In this document: piece after piece, positions 36,592 to 47,083 of the stretch
Position numbering within the stretch: position 1 is the stretch's first letter
Layout: the number at the start of each line of letters is the position of its first letter
Origin: Vibrio splendidus
GTDB lineage: Bacteria; Pseudomonadota; Gammaproteobacteria; Enterobacterales; Vibrionaceae
Direction of reading: 5' to 3'
Length of the DNA: 64,000 bases
Assembly: GCF_001557875.1 (NCBI RefSeq)
Contig: NZ_LNRF01000001.1
Coordinates: forward strand, 1,736,001 to 1,800,000
Notes under the pieces: model-generated
Database searches by the model: none
Seen by the model: only the letters and a program-made list of their open reading frames with translations
What the model was told of the DNA's origin: nothing
Program-made: the position numbers and the translations under genes

Positions 36592-37329
36592 ATGGATCTC
36601 ATTTTTAGTCCAATCTTCCCAATTTTGGGCGCAATCTTCATTTTCGCCGCTATTGTTCGTGGCTTCTCAGGTTTCGGTTTCACTTTAGTGGCATTGCCAT
36701 TGAGTGCGTTATTCGTGCCCGTTATCGAACTGGTTCCTGTTTTCATGCTTATCGACCTATTGGGCAATATCCAATTGCTACCGAAGGTTCGAAAACACGT
36801 CAATTGGCGCTGGGTTTCAAAGGTGTTTATCCCTTGTCTAGCCTTCACTCCGGTCGGCTTACTTCTGCTCAAGTCTGTTAGCCAAGATACAATAATTTTG
36901 ATCATTAGTGCCTTCATTTTTGCGTCTGCACTTATGATCTACAAAGGGTTCCAGTACAAAAGTGAACCTAGATTTGCTCCCTATATTCTGGGCAGTCTTG
37001 CAGGAGTAATGAACGGCGCGGCTTCAATGTCAGGGCCTCCGATTGGCACGCATGCATTGGCAAGCCCAGTCGCACCCCACATTGCCAGAGCAGGCCTGAT
37101 TGCGTTCTTTGTGTTGGCAGATTCCAGTGCGTTTGTATCGGCATCTATCGCGGGGTTAGTCGACCGTGATGTGGTCTGGCTTACTCTAGCACTCCTACCA
37201 AGTAGCATGTTTGGCGGCTATGTCGGTTCTAAACTGTTCGAGAGATTTGGCGGAGCGAAGTTCAAACCAGTTACCATTGCCCTGCTCATCGTGATTGCGA
37301 TATTCAGTGCAGGTCGAGTCTTACTGTAA
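36592..37329 (+). CDS. TauE/SafE family permease
   Basis: A 245-residue inner-membrane protein with about eight hydrophobic segments and the TauE/SafE pattern of two related halves: IVRGFSGFGFTLVALPL in the first, GVMNGAASMSGPPIG in the second. Family members export sulfite, sulfonates or organosulfur acids. The substrate is not known here. The ribosome binding site is weak. It converges with the L,D-transpeptidase gene. Confidence 0.88.
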   Translation: MDLIFSPIFPILGAIFIFAAIVRGFSGFGFTLVALPLSALFVPVIELVPVFMLIDLLGNIQLLPKVRKHVNWRWVSKVFIPCLAFTPVGLLLLKSVSQDTIILIISAFIFASALMIYKGFQYKSEPRFAPYILGSLAGVMNGAASMSGPPIGTHALASPVAPHIARAGLIAFFVLADSSAFVSASIAGLVDRDVVWLTLALLPSSMFGGYVGSKLFERFGGAKFKPVTIALLIVIAIFSAGRVLL

Positions 37330-37371
37330 CTGGCTCTAGCGGTGCTGTTCAGGAAAATTGGGTACCGATAC

Positions 37372-38145
37372 CTACCATTCGATATGGATAGGGGTACCCA
37401 TTTTTACAAGTTGGAGAAATTCATCCATATCTTGATTGGTTAATGCGATACAGCCATCCGTCCAATCAAAGCTTTGAATAAAACTAGGCGAACGACGCTC
37501 ACCATTTTTGATACCGTGGATCTTAATGTTCCCTCCAGGATCAACATCATTTTGCTCTGCCCATTGCATATCTGAAGGTTGCGGATAGTTAATATGTACT
37601 GAGCGATAAAAGTCCGACTCTTCCATAACATAATCGAGCTGGTATGTACCTTCCGGCGTTCGGTTGTCCCCTTCAAAGCGTTTATGCCCTTTCGGTTGTT
37701 TGCCTAGCGCAATACGAAACTCCTGAATCACCTTTTCGCCTTTAAGCAGATACATCCTACGTTTCGATTTATCGACTTTGACCAAGGTGACCACTTGCGA
37801 CAACGAATCTACCTCAGAATCGATATCCGGTACGTTGTAAAACTGTCGAGAGGAACTTTGAGGCGAACGTTTAGATGAATCTTGAGATAGCTGAGCAACT
37901 TGTTCACCAGAATCACTTTTGAGAACATCATCCACAACAATCACATGTTTGGAGTTTGAGCTCACTGAAGAGGTTGAGTTAGAAGAAGACGTTGAGACTC
38001 GTTGGGAATGAGCCGGTGCCGACTCGAATACGATGGTTTCGATAGCCGTCGCGTCAGATACGATCTTTTCAACGACAACCTTCTCAGCGTATACACTCGA
38101 AGTCACAAACAGTAAACACAGTGATAAAGACCAAAACAGATGCAC
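37372..38145 (-). CDS. Exported L,D-transpeptidase (YkuD domain)
   Basis: A 257-residue periplasmic enzyme that makes or remodels 3-3 peptidoglycan cross-links or attaches lipoprotein. A signal peptide (about 1-20) is followed by a Ser-rich linker (about 45-75) and a YkuD domain from about 115. The active site is H210-G and the D-G-C motif with nucleophile C232. The start is GTG at 38145, with GAGGAG of the upstream gene as its ribosome binding site. It is 2 bases from the GNAT gene, forming an operon. Confidence 0.9.
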   Translation of the reverse strand: MHLFWSLSLCLLFVTSSVYAEKVVVEKIVSDATAIETIVFESAPAHSQRVSTSSSNSTSSVSSNSKHVIVVDDVLKSDSGEQVAQLSQDSSKRSPQSSSRQFYNVPDIDSEVDSLSQVVTLVKVDKSKRRMYLLKGEKVIQEFRIALGKQPKGHKRFEGDNRTPEGTYQLDYVMEESDFYRSVHINYPQPSDMQWAEQNDVDPGGNIKIHGIKNGERRSPSFIQSFDWTDGCIALTNQDMDEFLQLVKMGTPIHIEW

Positions 38146-38147
38146 CG

Positions 38148-38630
38148 TTAGAGCTCCTCAAAACGCATAGACATGGTTCGTGACTGGGTTTCCATCCCCA
38201 ACGACTCATAAAAACCCTGAGCTTGCTGATTAAACTCCATCACTTCCAATCGAAGTTCGATCGCGCCACTCGCTTGCGCCCATTGATTGAATGACTTCAT
38301 TAATGCTCTACCGACACCTTGGCTCTGAGTCTGAGCATTCACCACAATCGTGTTCACTCTTGCCACCTTGTGAGACTGAATGAAACTGACGCCTTTGTTC
38401 TGCGTTACCTTCCCCGCTAAAAAGCCGATCACCTGCCGATCATCAACAGCAACCAGGAAAGCACCAACCGGATCAAGCATTAAGCCTAACCAATACTCTT
38501 CACTATCGGCCCGGCTCTGTGAAACTGGTGCAAACACCATAGGCGCACCTAGATGATGTTGACGGTTTATCTGCTCAGAGAGCTCCAAGATCGAGCTAAT
38601 ATCAGTTACCTTAGCGGTCCGGATTTGCAT
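38148..38630 (-). CDS. GNAT acetyltransferase
   Basis: A 160-residue acetyl-CoA-dependent N-acetyltransferase. The CoA-binding loop is NAQTQSQGVGRALMKSFNQWA (Q-x-x-G-V-G-R-A) and the later strand is ELRLEVMEFNQQAQGFYESLGM. An AAGGT site precedes the ATG. It is first in the operon with the L,D-transpeptidase, but a functional link is not obvious. The substrate is unknown. Confidence 0.88.
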   Translation of the reverse strand: MQIRTAKVTDISSILELSEQINRQHHLGAPMVFAPVSQSRADSEEYWLGLMLDPVGAFLVAVDDRQVIGFLAGKVTQNKGVSFIQSHKVARVNTIVVNAQTQSQGVGRALMKSFNQWAQASGAIELRLEVMEFNQQAQGFYESLGMETQSRTMSMRFEEL

Positions 38631-38839
38631 AGTATTACCTTATTTGAATTCCATAACACCTTAGCAAAAATGGCTTAGTTGTGCACCGTTACACTGGTCA
38701 ACTCAGACACTCAATGAAGGCTGATTATTAATATTAGGCACTAAGTTTAGGGAAGTTGTTCCGCAAATCTCAGGCACATTACCAACCTTTGAGTGCTACT
38801 ATCGCTGCAGAATCAATACACTAACGACTGGATACCTCT

Positions 38840-39820
38840 ATGATTAAGTTTGCTGTAATTGGAACCAATTGGATTACACAAAAGTTTGTTCAAGCTGCTC
38901 ACGGATCTCAATCGATGCAACTTGCTGCGGTTTACTCTCGAAATCTAGACAGCGCAGCACAGTTCGCGCAAGAATTTGGCGTTGAAACCACTTACGACTC
39001 ACTCGATGCATTAGCCAATGACAGCGCGGTCGAAGCTGTATACATTGCCTCACCAAATTCTCTGCATTGTGAGCAATCTATCTTGATGATGGAACACGGC
39101 AAACACGTTATCTGTGAAAAGCCGGTTGCATCAAACATTGATGAAGCAACACGCATGTTCGAAGTCGCTGAGAAAAACGGTGTGGTGTTGTTCGAGGCGT
39201 ATAAATCTCAATTCCTGCCAAACTTTAAGCAAGTCCAACTCGGCCTAGAAAAGATTGGCAAGGTACATAAAGCGCACATCAACTACTGCCAATATTCGTC
39301 GCGTTACCAGAAATATCTTAACGGCGAGAACCCAAACACTTTCAACCCTTCTTTCTCTAACGGCTCATTGGTCGATATTGGCTTCTACTGCGTAGCTGCG
39401 ACTGTCGCTCTGTTTGGTGAACCTAAACATGCACAAGCTTCTGCAAAGCTGCTTGAATCAGGTGTGGATGCGCATGGCTGCGCGATCTTCCAATACCCTG
39501 AGTTTGACGTGACCCTTGCTCACTCCAAAGTCAGCGACTCTTATGCGCCAAGTGAAATCCAAGGTGAACTAGGGGCGATCATCATCGATCACATCGCTGA
39601 GTGCACCGATGTTAAGATCTACTACCGCAATGGTACTGTAGAGAGCCTCACCCAAGCACAGAGCGAGAACTCTATGAGTTACGAGGCCCAAACCTTTGCA
39701 AACTGTATTGCCGGTGACAAAAACACACAAGCTCAAGCCCAACTGCGTGCTTTAACCGTTGCCAAGTTAATTACGGAGATGCGTCAGCAAGTTGGTGTCG
39801 TTTATCCTGCCGATAAATAA
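38840..39820 (+). CDS. Gfo/Idh/MocA-family oxidoreductase
   Basis: A 326-residue NAD(P)-dependent dehydrogenase. The N-terminal Rossmann part begins KFAVIGTNWITQKFV, and the family catalytic motif is CEKPVASN near residue 95. The C-terminal part has NGSLVDIGFYCV. Members oxidise or reduce sugars and cyclitols. No sugar gene is adjacent, so the substrate is open. Confidence 0.9.
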   Translation: MIKFAVIGTNWITQKFVQAAHGSQSMQLAAVYSRNLDSAAQFAQEFGVETTYDSLDALANDSAVEAVYIASPNSLHCEQSILMMEHGKHVICEKPVASNIDEATRMFEVAEKNGVVLFEAYKSQFLPNFKQVQLGLEKIGKVHKAHINYCQYSSRYQKYLNGENPNTFNPSFSNGSLVDIGFYCVAATVALFGEPKHAQASAKLLESGVDAHGCAIFQYPEFDVTLAHSKVSDSYAPSEIQGELGAIIIDHIAECTDVKIYYRNGTVESLTQAQSENSMSYEAQTFANCIAGDKNTQAQAQLRALTVAKLITEMRQQVGVVYPADK

Positions 39821-39983
39821 CATCACAGTTAAGTTAACCATATGATTTTTAACAAAGACTGATTTATGCATAACTAAATTTAATCTTTACGACAAACAAC
39901 TGGATTAGTCGATTGAGGGGCCATCTGTTTAAATCCGCGTTCGATATCTATCGTATTAATTTAATTTATTGAAGGTGTGTAAA

Positions 39984-40145
39984 GTGTTTTCAGTTGATGA
40001 TCGCGTTGTAGCAACAAAAGGTGTTGAGCTAGGTGAAATGGTAGTAATTGGCCTAAGTGCTGGTGGCGGCTACGTTCACGTTACAACAGTAGAAGGCGCT
40101 ATAATGACGCTTACTTACCCTGCAAAAGACCTTAAAAAAGCATAG
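39984..40145 (+). CDS. Small conserved-looking protein, 53 residues, GTG start
   Basis: A short frame too small for ordinary gene callers. It begins with GTG, 8 bases after a GAAGG site. The product opens MFSVDDRVVATKGVELGEM and continues with short beta-like strands (VVIGLSAGGGYVHVTT) to a Lys-rich end. No signal peptide or membrane segment is seen. The composition resembles a small beta-barrel (SH3- or KOW-like), but I do not recognise the family. A strong terminator follows at 40198-40251, which supports a real monocistronic gene. Confidence 0.72.
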   Translation: MFSVDDRVVATKGVELGEMVVIGLSAGGGYVHVTTVEGAIMTLTYPAKDLKKA

Positions 40146-40197
40146 TTTAACCGCTCCGCTCTTTTAGTAGTCACTCTGCTAAAGGTAACAAAATTGA

Positions 40198-40251
40198 GGC
40201 CTTGGCTGATTTCACTCTTCTGCATTAGAGTGAACAGCCAGGGCCTTTTTT
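40198..40251 (+). terminator. Strong terminator after the 53-residue gene
   Basis: A long interrupted stem: GGCCTTGGCTG, then TTCACTCT, paired with AGAGTGAA, CAGCCA and GGCC, followed by TTTTTT. It lies 53 bases after the stop. Confidence 0.85.
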
Positions 40252-40476
40252 ATGCCTGCAATTCCTTACCAGCCTTCCCATTAGTTTACTCGTTACAGTA
40301 AAACCGAACCCTACAGACCCTAAAATGAATCAAAGAGTATTTACGCTAAGTACTTATTGTCTGTTGATAGCCTACGGTTTATAGATGCTTAGTGTTTATT
40401 GACGCTTAGTATTCGTAAGACTCTCTGGTATATTAGTATCATCTTATATTTATAATAACCTGAACTAAGGGAAGCT
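40252..40476 (+). other. Intergenic region before grxB
   Basis: With the terminator above it makes a 330-base gap. It holds several copies of a GCTTAGT(G/A)TT-like stretch (near 40346, 40387 and 40405) and presumably the grxB promoter. I see nothing else. Confidence 0.4.
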
Positions 40477-41109
40477 ATGAAGCTTTACATATACGACCAC
40501 TGCCCTTTCTGTGCAAGAGTAGCCTACATTGCTCAATCACTACGCTTGAACATCGAGCTTGTTTCTGTGAATTATGATGATGCCCAAACCCTTATCGATT
40601 TAATCGGTAAAAAGATGGTGCCAGTCTTACAAAAAAGCGACGGTTCTATCATGGCAGAAAGCCTAGACATCATTGCTTATTTCATGGATTTAAAATCAAG
40701 TGACGAGCGACGTGAGCCATCTGAACAAGCTATGCTTTTCCAAAGCCGTGCTTTCCCTCTTACTCAACAGATCGGACGCCCACGTTGGTGGAATCTCGAC
40801 TTGGCTGAATATCGCTCTGCAGGAAGTAAAGAAGCTTGGCGTGCCAGTAAAGAGACCGAAGGTTTCAACTTTGAAGAGCTCTTAGAAAAGACCCCCCAGT
40901 TCGTTCAACTGATTAATCCATTACTGAAAGATGCCGAGCTTTTGCTTGCTCTAGAGAATGGTGAGTCATCGTTGCCTTTGATTGATCAAGCCCTCTATTT
41001 CTCGATGCTTCGCGGTTTCTACGCAGAGGCATCGATTGAGTGGCCAAGTGACTTGAACCGCTGGATGGAAACAAAAAGCAAACAACTTGATATCAGTTTG
41101 CTGCGCTAG
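40477..41109 (+). CDS. grxB: Glutaredoxin 2
   Basis: A 210-residue GrxB, a glutaredoxin with glutathione-transferase-like shape. The redox pair is CPFC at residues 9-12 (DHCPFCARV), followed by KKMVPVLQ and an N-terminal thioredoxin fold. The C-terminal helical domain begins after residue 80. It reduces protein disulfides and glutathione mixed disulfides in the cytoplasm. It is monocistronic, followed by an 18-base tandem repeat and a large hairpin. Confidence 0.93.
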   Translation: MKLYIYDHCPFCARVAYIAQSLRLNIELVSVNYDDAQTLIDLIGKKMVPVLQKSDGSIMAESLDIIAYFMDLKSSDERREPSEQAMLFQSRAFPLTQQIGRPRWWNLDLAEYRSAGSKEAWRASKETEGFNFEELLEKTPQFVQLINPLLKDAELLLALENGESSLPLIDQALYFSMLRGFYAEASIEWPSDLNRWMETKSKQLDISLLR

Positions 41110-41144
41110 ACTTGTTTACTGCATAGAGCGTTTACCGAGCTAAG

Positions 41145-41228
41145 TTTGCTTACTGAACTATGTTTATTTACTGAACTATAACTACTTATTGGACTATAGC
41201 TATTTACTGGATTATGGCTATTTAAGGC
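41145..41228 (+). repeat. Imperfect 18-bp tandem repeat
   Basis: Four full units of exactly 18 bases start at 41145, 41163, 41181 and 41199, followed by a partial unit at 41217. The shared pattern is roughly (G/T)(C/T)TATTTACTG(A/G)ACTAT(A/G). Two weaker, differently spaced relatives precede it back to about 41111. The units have drifted, so the array is not a recent expansion. Confidence 0.85.
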
Positions 41229-41250
41229 ACAAAAAAACACGTACTATATT

Positions 41251-41302
41251 CAAACTAGAAACAGCCTCGATACAAACATGTATCGAGGCTGTTTCTAGTT
41301 TG
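41251..41302. terminator. Perfect 23-bp inverted repeat between convergent genes
   Basis: Positions 41251-41273 pair perfectly with 41280-41302 across the loop AAACAT. It lies between convergent grxB and the chemoreceptor gene, so it is probably a bidirectional terminator. No T run follows on the plus strand; on the minus strand a T7 run comes about 13 bases later. Confidence 0.7.
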
Positions 41303-41410
41303 GAATGCTACTTTGGGTTCAAATAGTAGCGAAATAGAGTCTCTCTATCTCGGTAAATGAAGGTTCGATACTTGACCAACAGTTATCGTTTAGCCCGTCG
41401 CGCTATTTTC

Positions 41411-43375
41411 TCAGCTGACATTCTGTACTTTAAATTGGCCAACAATTTTCTGAAGTTGCTCCGACAAACTCACTAACTCTTTACTCGATTCAACCGTTTG
41501 TTCAGCCCCGATAACGCTCTCTTTGGTAATCCGGTTAACGTTCACCACATTCTGGTTGATCTGCTCAACCGTGACACTTTGCTCTTCAGATGCACTGGCG
41601 CTCTGCGTACTCATATCAGAGATATTGTTAATTGAATGAGTAATCACATCAAAAGCTTGTCCTGATTTCTCTGCATTCACAACACTCTTCTTCGCAATAT
41701 CACTGCTTTTCTGCATGCTATTCACTACATCTTGAGTACCAAGCTGTAAACGCTCAATTAGACCTTGAATTTCAGAAGTCGAATCTTGTGTTCGTTGAGC
41801 AAGGCTTCGAACTTCATCGGCTACAACGGCAAAGCCTTTTCCTTGCTCACCCGCTCGTGCAGCCTCAATAGCCGCATTCAATGCAAGTAAATTAGTTTGA
41901 GCGGCAATATCTAATATCACATCAAGAATGCCACCAATATTAGTCGCTTCTCGGGAAAGATCATCAAGTCGCTCCATCGTACTTGCAATTTCAGACTCTA
42001 GAGCGTTAATGCTCGTTGTTGTCTCTTGTACGACGGTCAAACCTTGCATCGCTTCATCACTCGCTTCATTTGCAGATTGAGCAGTATCCACGGCGTTTCT
42101 CGCGACTTCTTGAACGGATATAGACATCTGATTCATCGCAACAGCGACTTGATCTGTCATCAACATCTGCTCATTCGCACCGTTATTCGTACTAACCGTA
42201 ATATTAGTTAGCTGGCTCGATGAGCTGCTCAACCGCTCACTTGCTACCATCATGTTACTAATGATGGTTTTCAAACTGTCTGCGGTTGCTTTCAACGAAT
42301 TGGTTAGCTCTCCAATTTCATTTTTGGCACCTTTTTCAATATTTACCGTCAAATCCCCTTTCGCTAATTGTTTAGCGATACTAATAACGTAGTTGATCTG
42401 TGAAGTGATACTTCGAGAAATGAAAGCACCGAAGCCAAAACAGAAAACAATTGAAGAGGCTCCACCAACTGCGAGTGCCATAAGTGCCAAGTCAGAGGCT
42501 GAATTTGCTGCCTCTTTTCTTTCGACCATAAGCACTTGCTCGACGTTAATAATTTCAGCAACTTTATTACGCAAGCCATCCATATATTGTTTACCCTGCT
42601 TTTGAGCAAGCTTTGTGTAAAGGTCGTCAATGGAGCTAAAGCGGTTGGATTCACGTACTAATGCAATCGCGGTTGATGCGTAATCATCAATCCAAGATTG
42701 AATATCGCGCGATAATTGACTGTCTCCCATCGAAGCTAACTGCTTATCTACCTTCGATTTCCCTTCGTGATAAGGCTCTAAAAAAGCTTCTTCGCGATTT
42801 AGCATAAAACCACGTAAACCAGTTTCCATATTCACCATGTTGTTGATAAGAGCCTCGCCATTAAGGTAGCGCCCTGTAGCAATTTCAGCTCGTAGGTTAT
42901 CCATCTTCTCTTTACCAATACCACTCGCGATCAGTGTTTTGAGTTCATTCACGTATGCTTCCCCGTCATGAATGCTCTTACGTAAAACAATGACCTCTTG
43001 AGCATATGCCTGCCATTCCGCCGCCATTCGATTAACTTCATCAAATCGTTGCTGTTGAGCTGGGTTATCACTGGTTAGGTTCTTTACGGTAGATAAGCTT
43101 TGCTCAAAGGCTTGCTTACCTGCATGGTAAGGTTCTAGATATTCTTCCTGACCTCCAATCGCATAACCTCGTAAGCCAGTCTCTTGATCCACCATCGAAT
43201 TAACTAGGTGGTTCGATTGATCAATCACCTGGTAGGTATGCGTAACCATTGCATCGGTACTATTCAAAGTTTTAATTGAGTTCCACACGACAACGCACAG
43301 CGTAACTAAAATGCTGACCGTGATGACATTACCGAAAAGTAATCTACTACGGATGGTAAGCTCTGATATCTTCAT
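41411..43375 (-). CDS. Methyl-accepting chemotaxis protein with CHASE3-like sensor
   Basis: A 654-residue chemoreceptor. TM1 is at about 14-32. The periplasmic part (about 35-290) has two similar CHASE3-like units, shown by [21 protein letters not shown] and [23 protein letters not shown]2 is at about 295-315, then HAMP and the signalling domain with the conserved tip [20 protein letters not shown]. CheR/CheB tail pentapeptides are not visible at the C-terminus. The ligand is unknown. It is monocistronic. Confidence 0.93.
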   Translation of the reverse strand: MKISELTIRSRLLFGNVITVSILVTLCVVVWNSIKTLNSTDAMVTHTYQVIDQSNHLVNSMVDQETGLRGYAIGGQEEYLEPYHAGKQAFEQSLSTVKNLTSDNPAQQQRFDEVNRMAAEWQAYAQEVIVLRKSIHDGEAYVNELKTLIASGIGKEKMDNLRAEIATGRYLNGEALINNMVNMETGLRGFMLNREEAFLEPYHEGKSKVDKQLASMGDSQLSRDIQSWIDDYASTAIALVRESNRFSSIDDLYTKLAQKQGKQYMDGLRNKVAEIINVEQVLMVERKEAANSASDLALMALAVGGASSIVFCFGFGAFISRSITSQINYVISIAKQLAKGDLTVNIEKGAKNEIGELTNSLKATADSLKTIISNMMVASERLSSSSSQLTNITVSTNNGANEQMLMTDQVAVAMNQMSISVQEVARNAVDTAQSANEASDEAMQGLTVVQETTTSINALESEIASTMERLDDLSREATNIGGILDVILDIAAQTNLLALNAAIEAARAGEQGKGFAVVADEVRSLAQRTQDSTSEIQGLIERLQLGTQDVVNSMQKSSDIAKKSVVNAEKSGQAFDVITHSINNISDMSTQSASASEEQSVTVEQINQNVVNVNRITKESVIGAEQTVESSKELVSLSEQLQKIVGQFKVQNVS

Positions 43376-43641
43376 AAACTGTTTTCCCTAACCTGTTGAT
43401 GAACTGACGTATGTATTTGTAATAATTGTGGGTTATGTAGTTAACCGTTCCTTAAACAATAGGTATACATCCAACAAATAGGCAAAGAATTAAGTCACTT
43501 TTTTCATAAGTGTTGTAGGAGAAAGATCTGACAATGAGAGAGGAAGATAGGGTGTAGCGGATATGCTCACAGAAAAAGTGACCTCGTTGCTCTTTATGAC
43601 AGACGCAACGAAATCACAATTTAGGTTTCATCAATAACACA

Positions 43642-44475
43642 CTAAAGCAAACGACGTCGTAAGCCTGTTCGCTCTAGGATACGTGTCGAAATCTCTTCAA
43701 CCGATAACGATGAGGTATTAATGTACGGCACAGCCTCTCTGCGGAACATCGCCTCTACCGTTTGCAATTCATACAAACATTGTGAGTCACTAGCGTATTC
43801 GCTGCCTGCTAAGCGGTTCTCACGAATTTCAGTGAGCCTTTCTGCATCAATGGTTAAACCAAACAACTTGTGTCGATAGATCTCAAATTCGGGTAACAAC
43901 TTTAAGCGCGCTAAGTCATCGTGGATAAATGGGTAGTTTGCTACGCGTAAGCCAAACTGCATCGCCATATACAAGCTTGTTGGTGTCTTACCGCTTCGAG
44001 ATACACCCAACAAGATGATGTCGGCTTCTTCGAGCCCTTTTAGCGTGATGCCATCATCGTGCGCGAGCGTGTACTCAATCGCCGCAATACGGTCGAAATA
44101 CTTAACCGAATCTTTGTTCACACTGCGTGAACGTTGCAGTTTAGGCACCGGAGCCATTTGAATATCATCCTGGACCTTCTGAACGATACTCTCCAGCACG
44201 TCATAACAGTGCGCAGGCGCTTCAAGCAATTTGGATTTGATATCAGGAATCACGATCGAAAAGAACACGAGCGGTTCTAATCCATTATCACGATACGAAA
44301 TTTCAATCTCTTTTAATAAATCAGAAAGTTTGTCCTCACTTTCCACAAACGGAAAGGTTTTTTCATTGGCTTTAAAAGGGAATTGACCTAGAACAACATG
44401 CCCTAAAGTCTCACATGTTATGGCCGTTCCATCAGAAACATAGAATACATCACGACTTTGGATATCAATTTGCAT
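43642..44475 (-). CDS. ppsR: PEP synthase regulatory protein
   Basis: A 277-residue bifunctional serine/threonine kinase and pyrophosphorylase (DUF299) that inactivates and reactivates PEP synthase by modifying its active-site region. The P-loop is [15 protein letters not shown], and the start [16 protein letters not shown] is typical. It is divergent from ppsA, the standard arrangement, with the shared promoter region at 44476-44653. Confidence 0.96.
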   Translation of the reverse strand: MQIDIQSRDVFYVSDGTAITCETLGHVVLGQFPFKANEKTFPFVESEDKLSDLLKEIEISYRDNGLEPLVFFSIVIPDIKSKLLEAPAHCYDVLESIVQKVQDDIQMAPVPKLQRSRSVNKDSVKYFDRIAAIEYTLAHDDGITLKGLEEADIILLGVSRSGKTPTSLYMAMQFGLRVANYPFIHDDLARLKLLPEFEIYRHKLFGLTIDAERLTEIRENRLAGSEYASDSQCLYELQTVEAMFRREAVPYINTSSLSVEEISTRILERTGLRRRLL

Positions 44476-44653
44476 TTTTTATTTAATGTTTAAAATTATT
44501 TTGAGTAGGATGGGAACCATAATATATATAACGAAACCCTGCTGACTATTACGTCCCCCACAGCTTTGAAAAATAATTTACATTTTTTTAAACTGATACG
44601 TAATCGTTTGCCTTTAAATCCCTACAATGCTTGCTATGTTTCTGGAGAAATAA

Positions 44654-47026
44654 ATGCAAAATAATACCCTATGGTTCAATGGCCTATCCATGGAAGATGT
44701 CGACAAAGTCGGCGGTAAGAACGCCTCACTGGGCGAGATGGTTTCTAACCTGTCCAATGCTGGTGTTTCTGTACCTAATGGTTTTGCTACCACCTCTTAT
44801 GCGTTTAACGACTTTCTTGATTACAAAGGTCTTGATGAGCGCATTCACCAACTACTTGATGAACTTGATGTTGAAGATGTTGACGCACTGCGTAAGACAG
44901 GTGCAACGATTCGACAATGGGTTCTAGATGCACCATTCCCAGAATCACTAGAGCAAGACATCCGTGATAACTACCGTGAGCTAATTGAAGACAACGAAGA
45001 ATTGTCTGTAGCGGTTCGTTCATCGGCAACGGCAGAAGATCTTCCAGATGCTTCTTTCGCAGGCCAGCAAGAGACCTTCCTTAACGTGAAAGGTATCGAT
45101 GCGGTACTCGAAGCAACCAAGCACGTATACGCTTCACTGTTTAACGACCGCGCTATCTCTTACCGTGTACACCAAGGCTTTGACCACCGTGGCATTTCAC
45201 TGTCTGCAGGTATCCAGCGCATGGTTCGTTCAGACAAAGCCTCTTCAGGCGTGATGTTTACGCTTGATACTGAGTCTGGCTTCGACCAAGTAGTGTTCAT
45301 CACTTCTTCTTGGGGCTTGGGTGAAATGGTTGTACAAGGCGCTGTGAACCCAGACGAGTTCTACGTTCACAAGCCAATGTTAGAAGCGGGTCACTACCCA
45401 ATCGTTAAGAAGACGTTTGGTTCTAAGTTGATCAAGATGATCTACTCAACCAACCAAGAGATCGGCAAGCAAGTAGATATCATCGACACAGATACGCAAG
45501 AACGTAATGAATTCTCACTGAACGATGAAGAGATCAAAGAGCTAGCAAAACAAGCGATGATCATCGAGAAGCACTACCAACGTCCGATGGACATTGAGTG
45601 GGCGAAAGATGGCATCGACGGCAAGCTTTACATCGTTCAAGCTCGCCCAGAGACTGTATGTTCTCAAAGCGACCAAAACGTTATCGAGCGTTACGAGCTA
45701 AACAACAAGGCTGATGTCTTAGTTGAAGGCCGTGCTATCGGTCAACGTATCGGTTCTGGCCCTGTTCGTTTGGTTGACTCACTGGACCAAATGTCACTGG
45801 TTCAAGAAGGCGATGTTCTAGTAACAGACATGACAGACCCAGACTGGGAACCTGTAATGAAGAAAGCCTCTGCGATTGTCACTAACCGTGGCGGCCGTAC
45901 TTGTCACGCAGCAATCATCGCTCGTGAGCTCGGTATTCCTGCAATCGTTGGCTGTGGTACAGCGACAAGCAACCTAAACGACGGTGACACCGTGACAGTG
46001 TCATGTTCTGAAGGTGAAACTGGCTACGTTTACCAAGGTGAACTCGACTTCGAGATCAAACGTTCTGAAGTTGATGAGCTACCAATGCTGCCAACCAAAG
46101 TAATGATGAACGTGGGTAACCCAGATCGTGCCTTCGATTTCGCGCAGGTTCCAAACGAAGGTGTTGGCCTTGCTCGTTTAGAGTTCATCATCAACAAGAT
46201 GATCGGTATTCACCCTAAAGCCCTATTGAACTTCGACGCACAGTCTGACGAGCTAAAAGCAGAAATCAGCGAACGTATTCGCGGCTACAAAGATCCAATC
46301 GACTTCTACGTAAGCAAACTGACAGAAGGCATCGCGACTATCGCATCTGCATTCTGGCCTAAGCGTGTCATCGTGCGTATGTCTGACTTTAAGTCGAACG
46401 AGTACAGCAACCTAGTCGGCGGCAAAACGTTTGAACCACATGAAGAGAACCCAATGCTGGGCTTCCGTGGCGCTTCTCGTTACATTTCTCCAGTATTCGA
46501 AGATTGCTTTGAGCTAGAAACTCAAGCGATCAAACGTGTTCGCAACGAAATGGGTCTTAAGAACGTTGAAATCATGATTCCATTCGTTCGCACGCCAAGT
46601 GAAGCAGCTTCGGTTATCGACATTCTGGCTAAGTTTGACCTTCGCCGTGGCGACCAAGGCCTGAAAGTCATCATGATGTGTGAGCTACCATCGAATGCAA
46701 TCTTGGCTGATGAGTTCTTGAAGTACTTCGACGGATTCTCTATCGGTTCAAACGACATGACGCAACTGACGCTTGGTCTAGACCGAGATTCAGGTGACGT
46801 TGCACACCTCTTCGATGAGCGTAACCCAGCCGTAAAAGCGATGCTGAAAATGGCGATCGATGCGGCAACCAAAGCGGGTAAATACGTGGGCATTTGTGGT
46901 CAAGGCCCATCTGACCATGATGACCTAGCGGAGTGGTTAATGGAACAAGGCATCAGCTCTGTATCCCTAAACCCAGATACGGTCATCGATACATGGTTGA
47001 AACTAGGCAACGTTGCTAGCAAGTAA
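44654..47026 (+). CDS. ppsA: Phosphoenolpyruvate synthase
   Basis: A 790-residue enzyme that turns pyruvate plus ATP into PEP, AMP and phosphate for gluconeogenesis. It has an N-terminal ATP-grasp-like domain, the phospho-histidine H418 in [21 protein letters not shown] (E. coli numbering about 421), and a C-terminal PEP-binding TIM barrel with [15 protein letters not shown] and CGQGPSDH. Length and order are normal. It is regulated by divergent ppsR. A long overlapping frame at 44631 is a shadow. Confidence 0.98.
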   Translation: MQNNTLWFNGLSMEDVDKVGGKNASLGEMVSNLSNAGVSVPNGFATTSYAFNDFLDYKGLDERIHQLLDELDVEDVDALRKTGATIRQWVLDAPFPESLEQDIRDNYRELIEDNEELSVAVRSSATAEDLPDASFAGQQETFLNVKGIDAVLEATKHVYASLFNDRAISYRVHQGFDHRGISLSAGIQRMVRSDKASSGVMFTLDTESGFDQVVFITSSWGLGEMVVQGAVNPDEFYVHKPMLEAGHYPIVKKTFGSKLIKMIYSTNQEIGKQVDIIDTDTQERNEFSLNDEEIKELAKQAMIIEKHYQRPMDIEWAKDGIDGKLYIVQARPETVCSQSDQNVIERYELNNKADVLVEGRAIGQRIGSGPVRLVDSLDQMSLVQEGDVLVTDMTDPDWEPVMKKASAIVTNRGGRTCHAAIIARELGIPAIVGCGTATSNLNDGDTVTVSCSEGETGYVYQGELDFEIKRSEVDELPMLPTKVMMNVGNPDRAFDFAQVPNEGVGLARLEFIINKMIGIHPKALLNFDAQSDELKAEISERIRGYKDPIDFYVSKLTEGIATIASAFWPKRVIVRMSDFKSNEYSNLVGGKTFEPHEENPMLGFRGASRYISPVFEDCFELETQAIKRVRNEMGLKNVEIMIPFVRTPSEAASVIDILAKFDLRRGDQGLKVIMMCELPSNAILADEFLKYFDGFSIGSNDMTQLTLGLDRDSGDVAHLFDERNPAVKAMLKMAIDAATKAGKYVGICGQGPSDHDDLAEWLMEQGISSVSLNPDTVIDTWLKLGNVASK

Positions 47027-47049
47027 CCTTCTCTAATCGAGAAACGAAC

Positions 47050-47080
47050 AAAGCCAGTCATTACGACTGGCTTTTATTTT
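47050..47080 (+). terminator. Terminator of ppsA
   Basis: AAAGCCAGTC (47050-47059), loop ATTAC, GACTGGCTTT (47065-47074), then TATTTTTT. It is probably shared with the convergent RelA/SpoT-like gene. Confidence 0.9.
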
Positions 47081-47083
47081 TTA

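Noticed and set aside
44631-44927. Open frame overlapping the start of ppsA
   Set aside because: It is in another frame of a certain gene and has no protein-like pattern.
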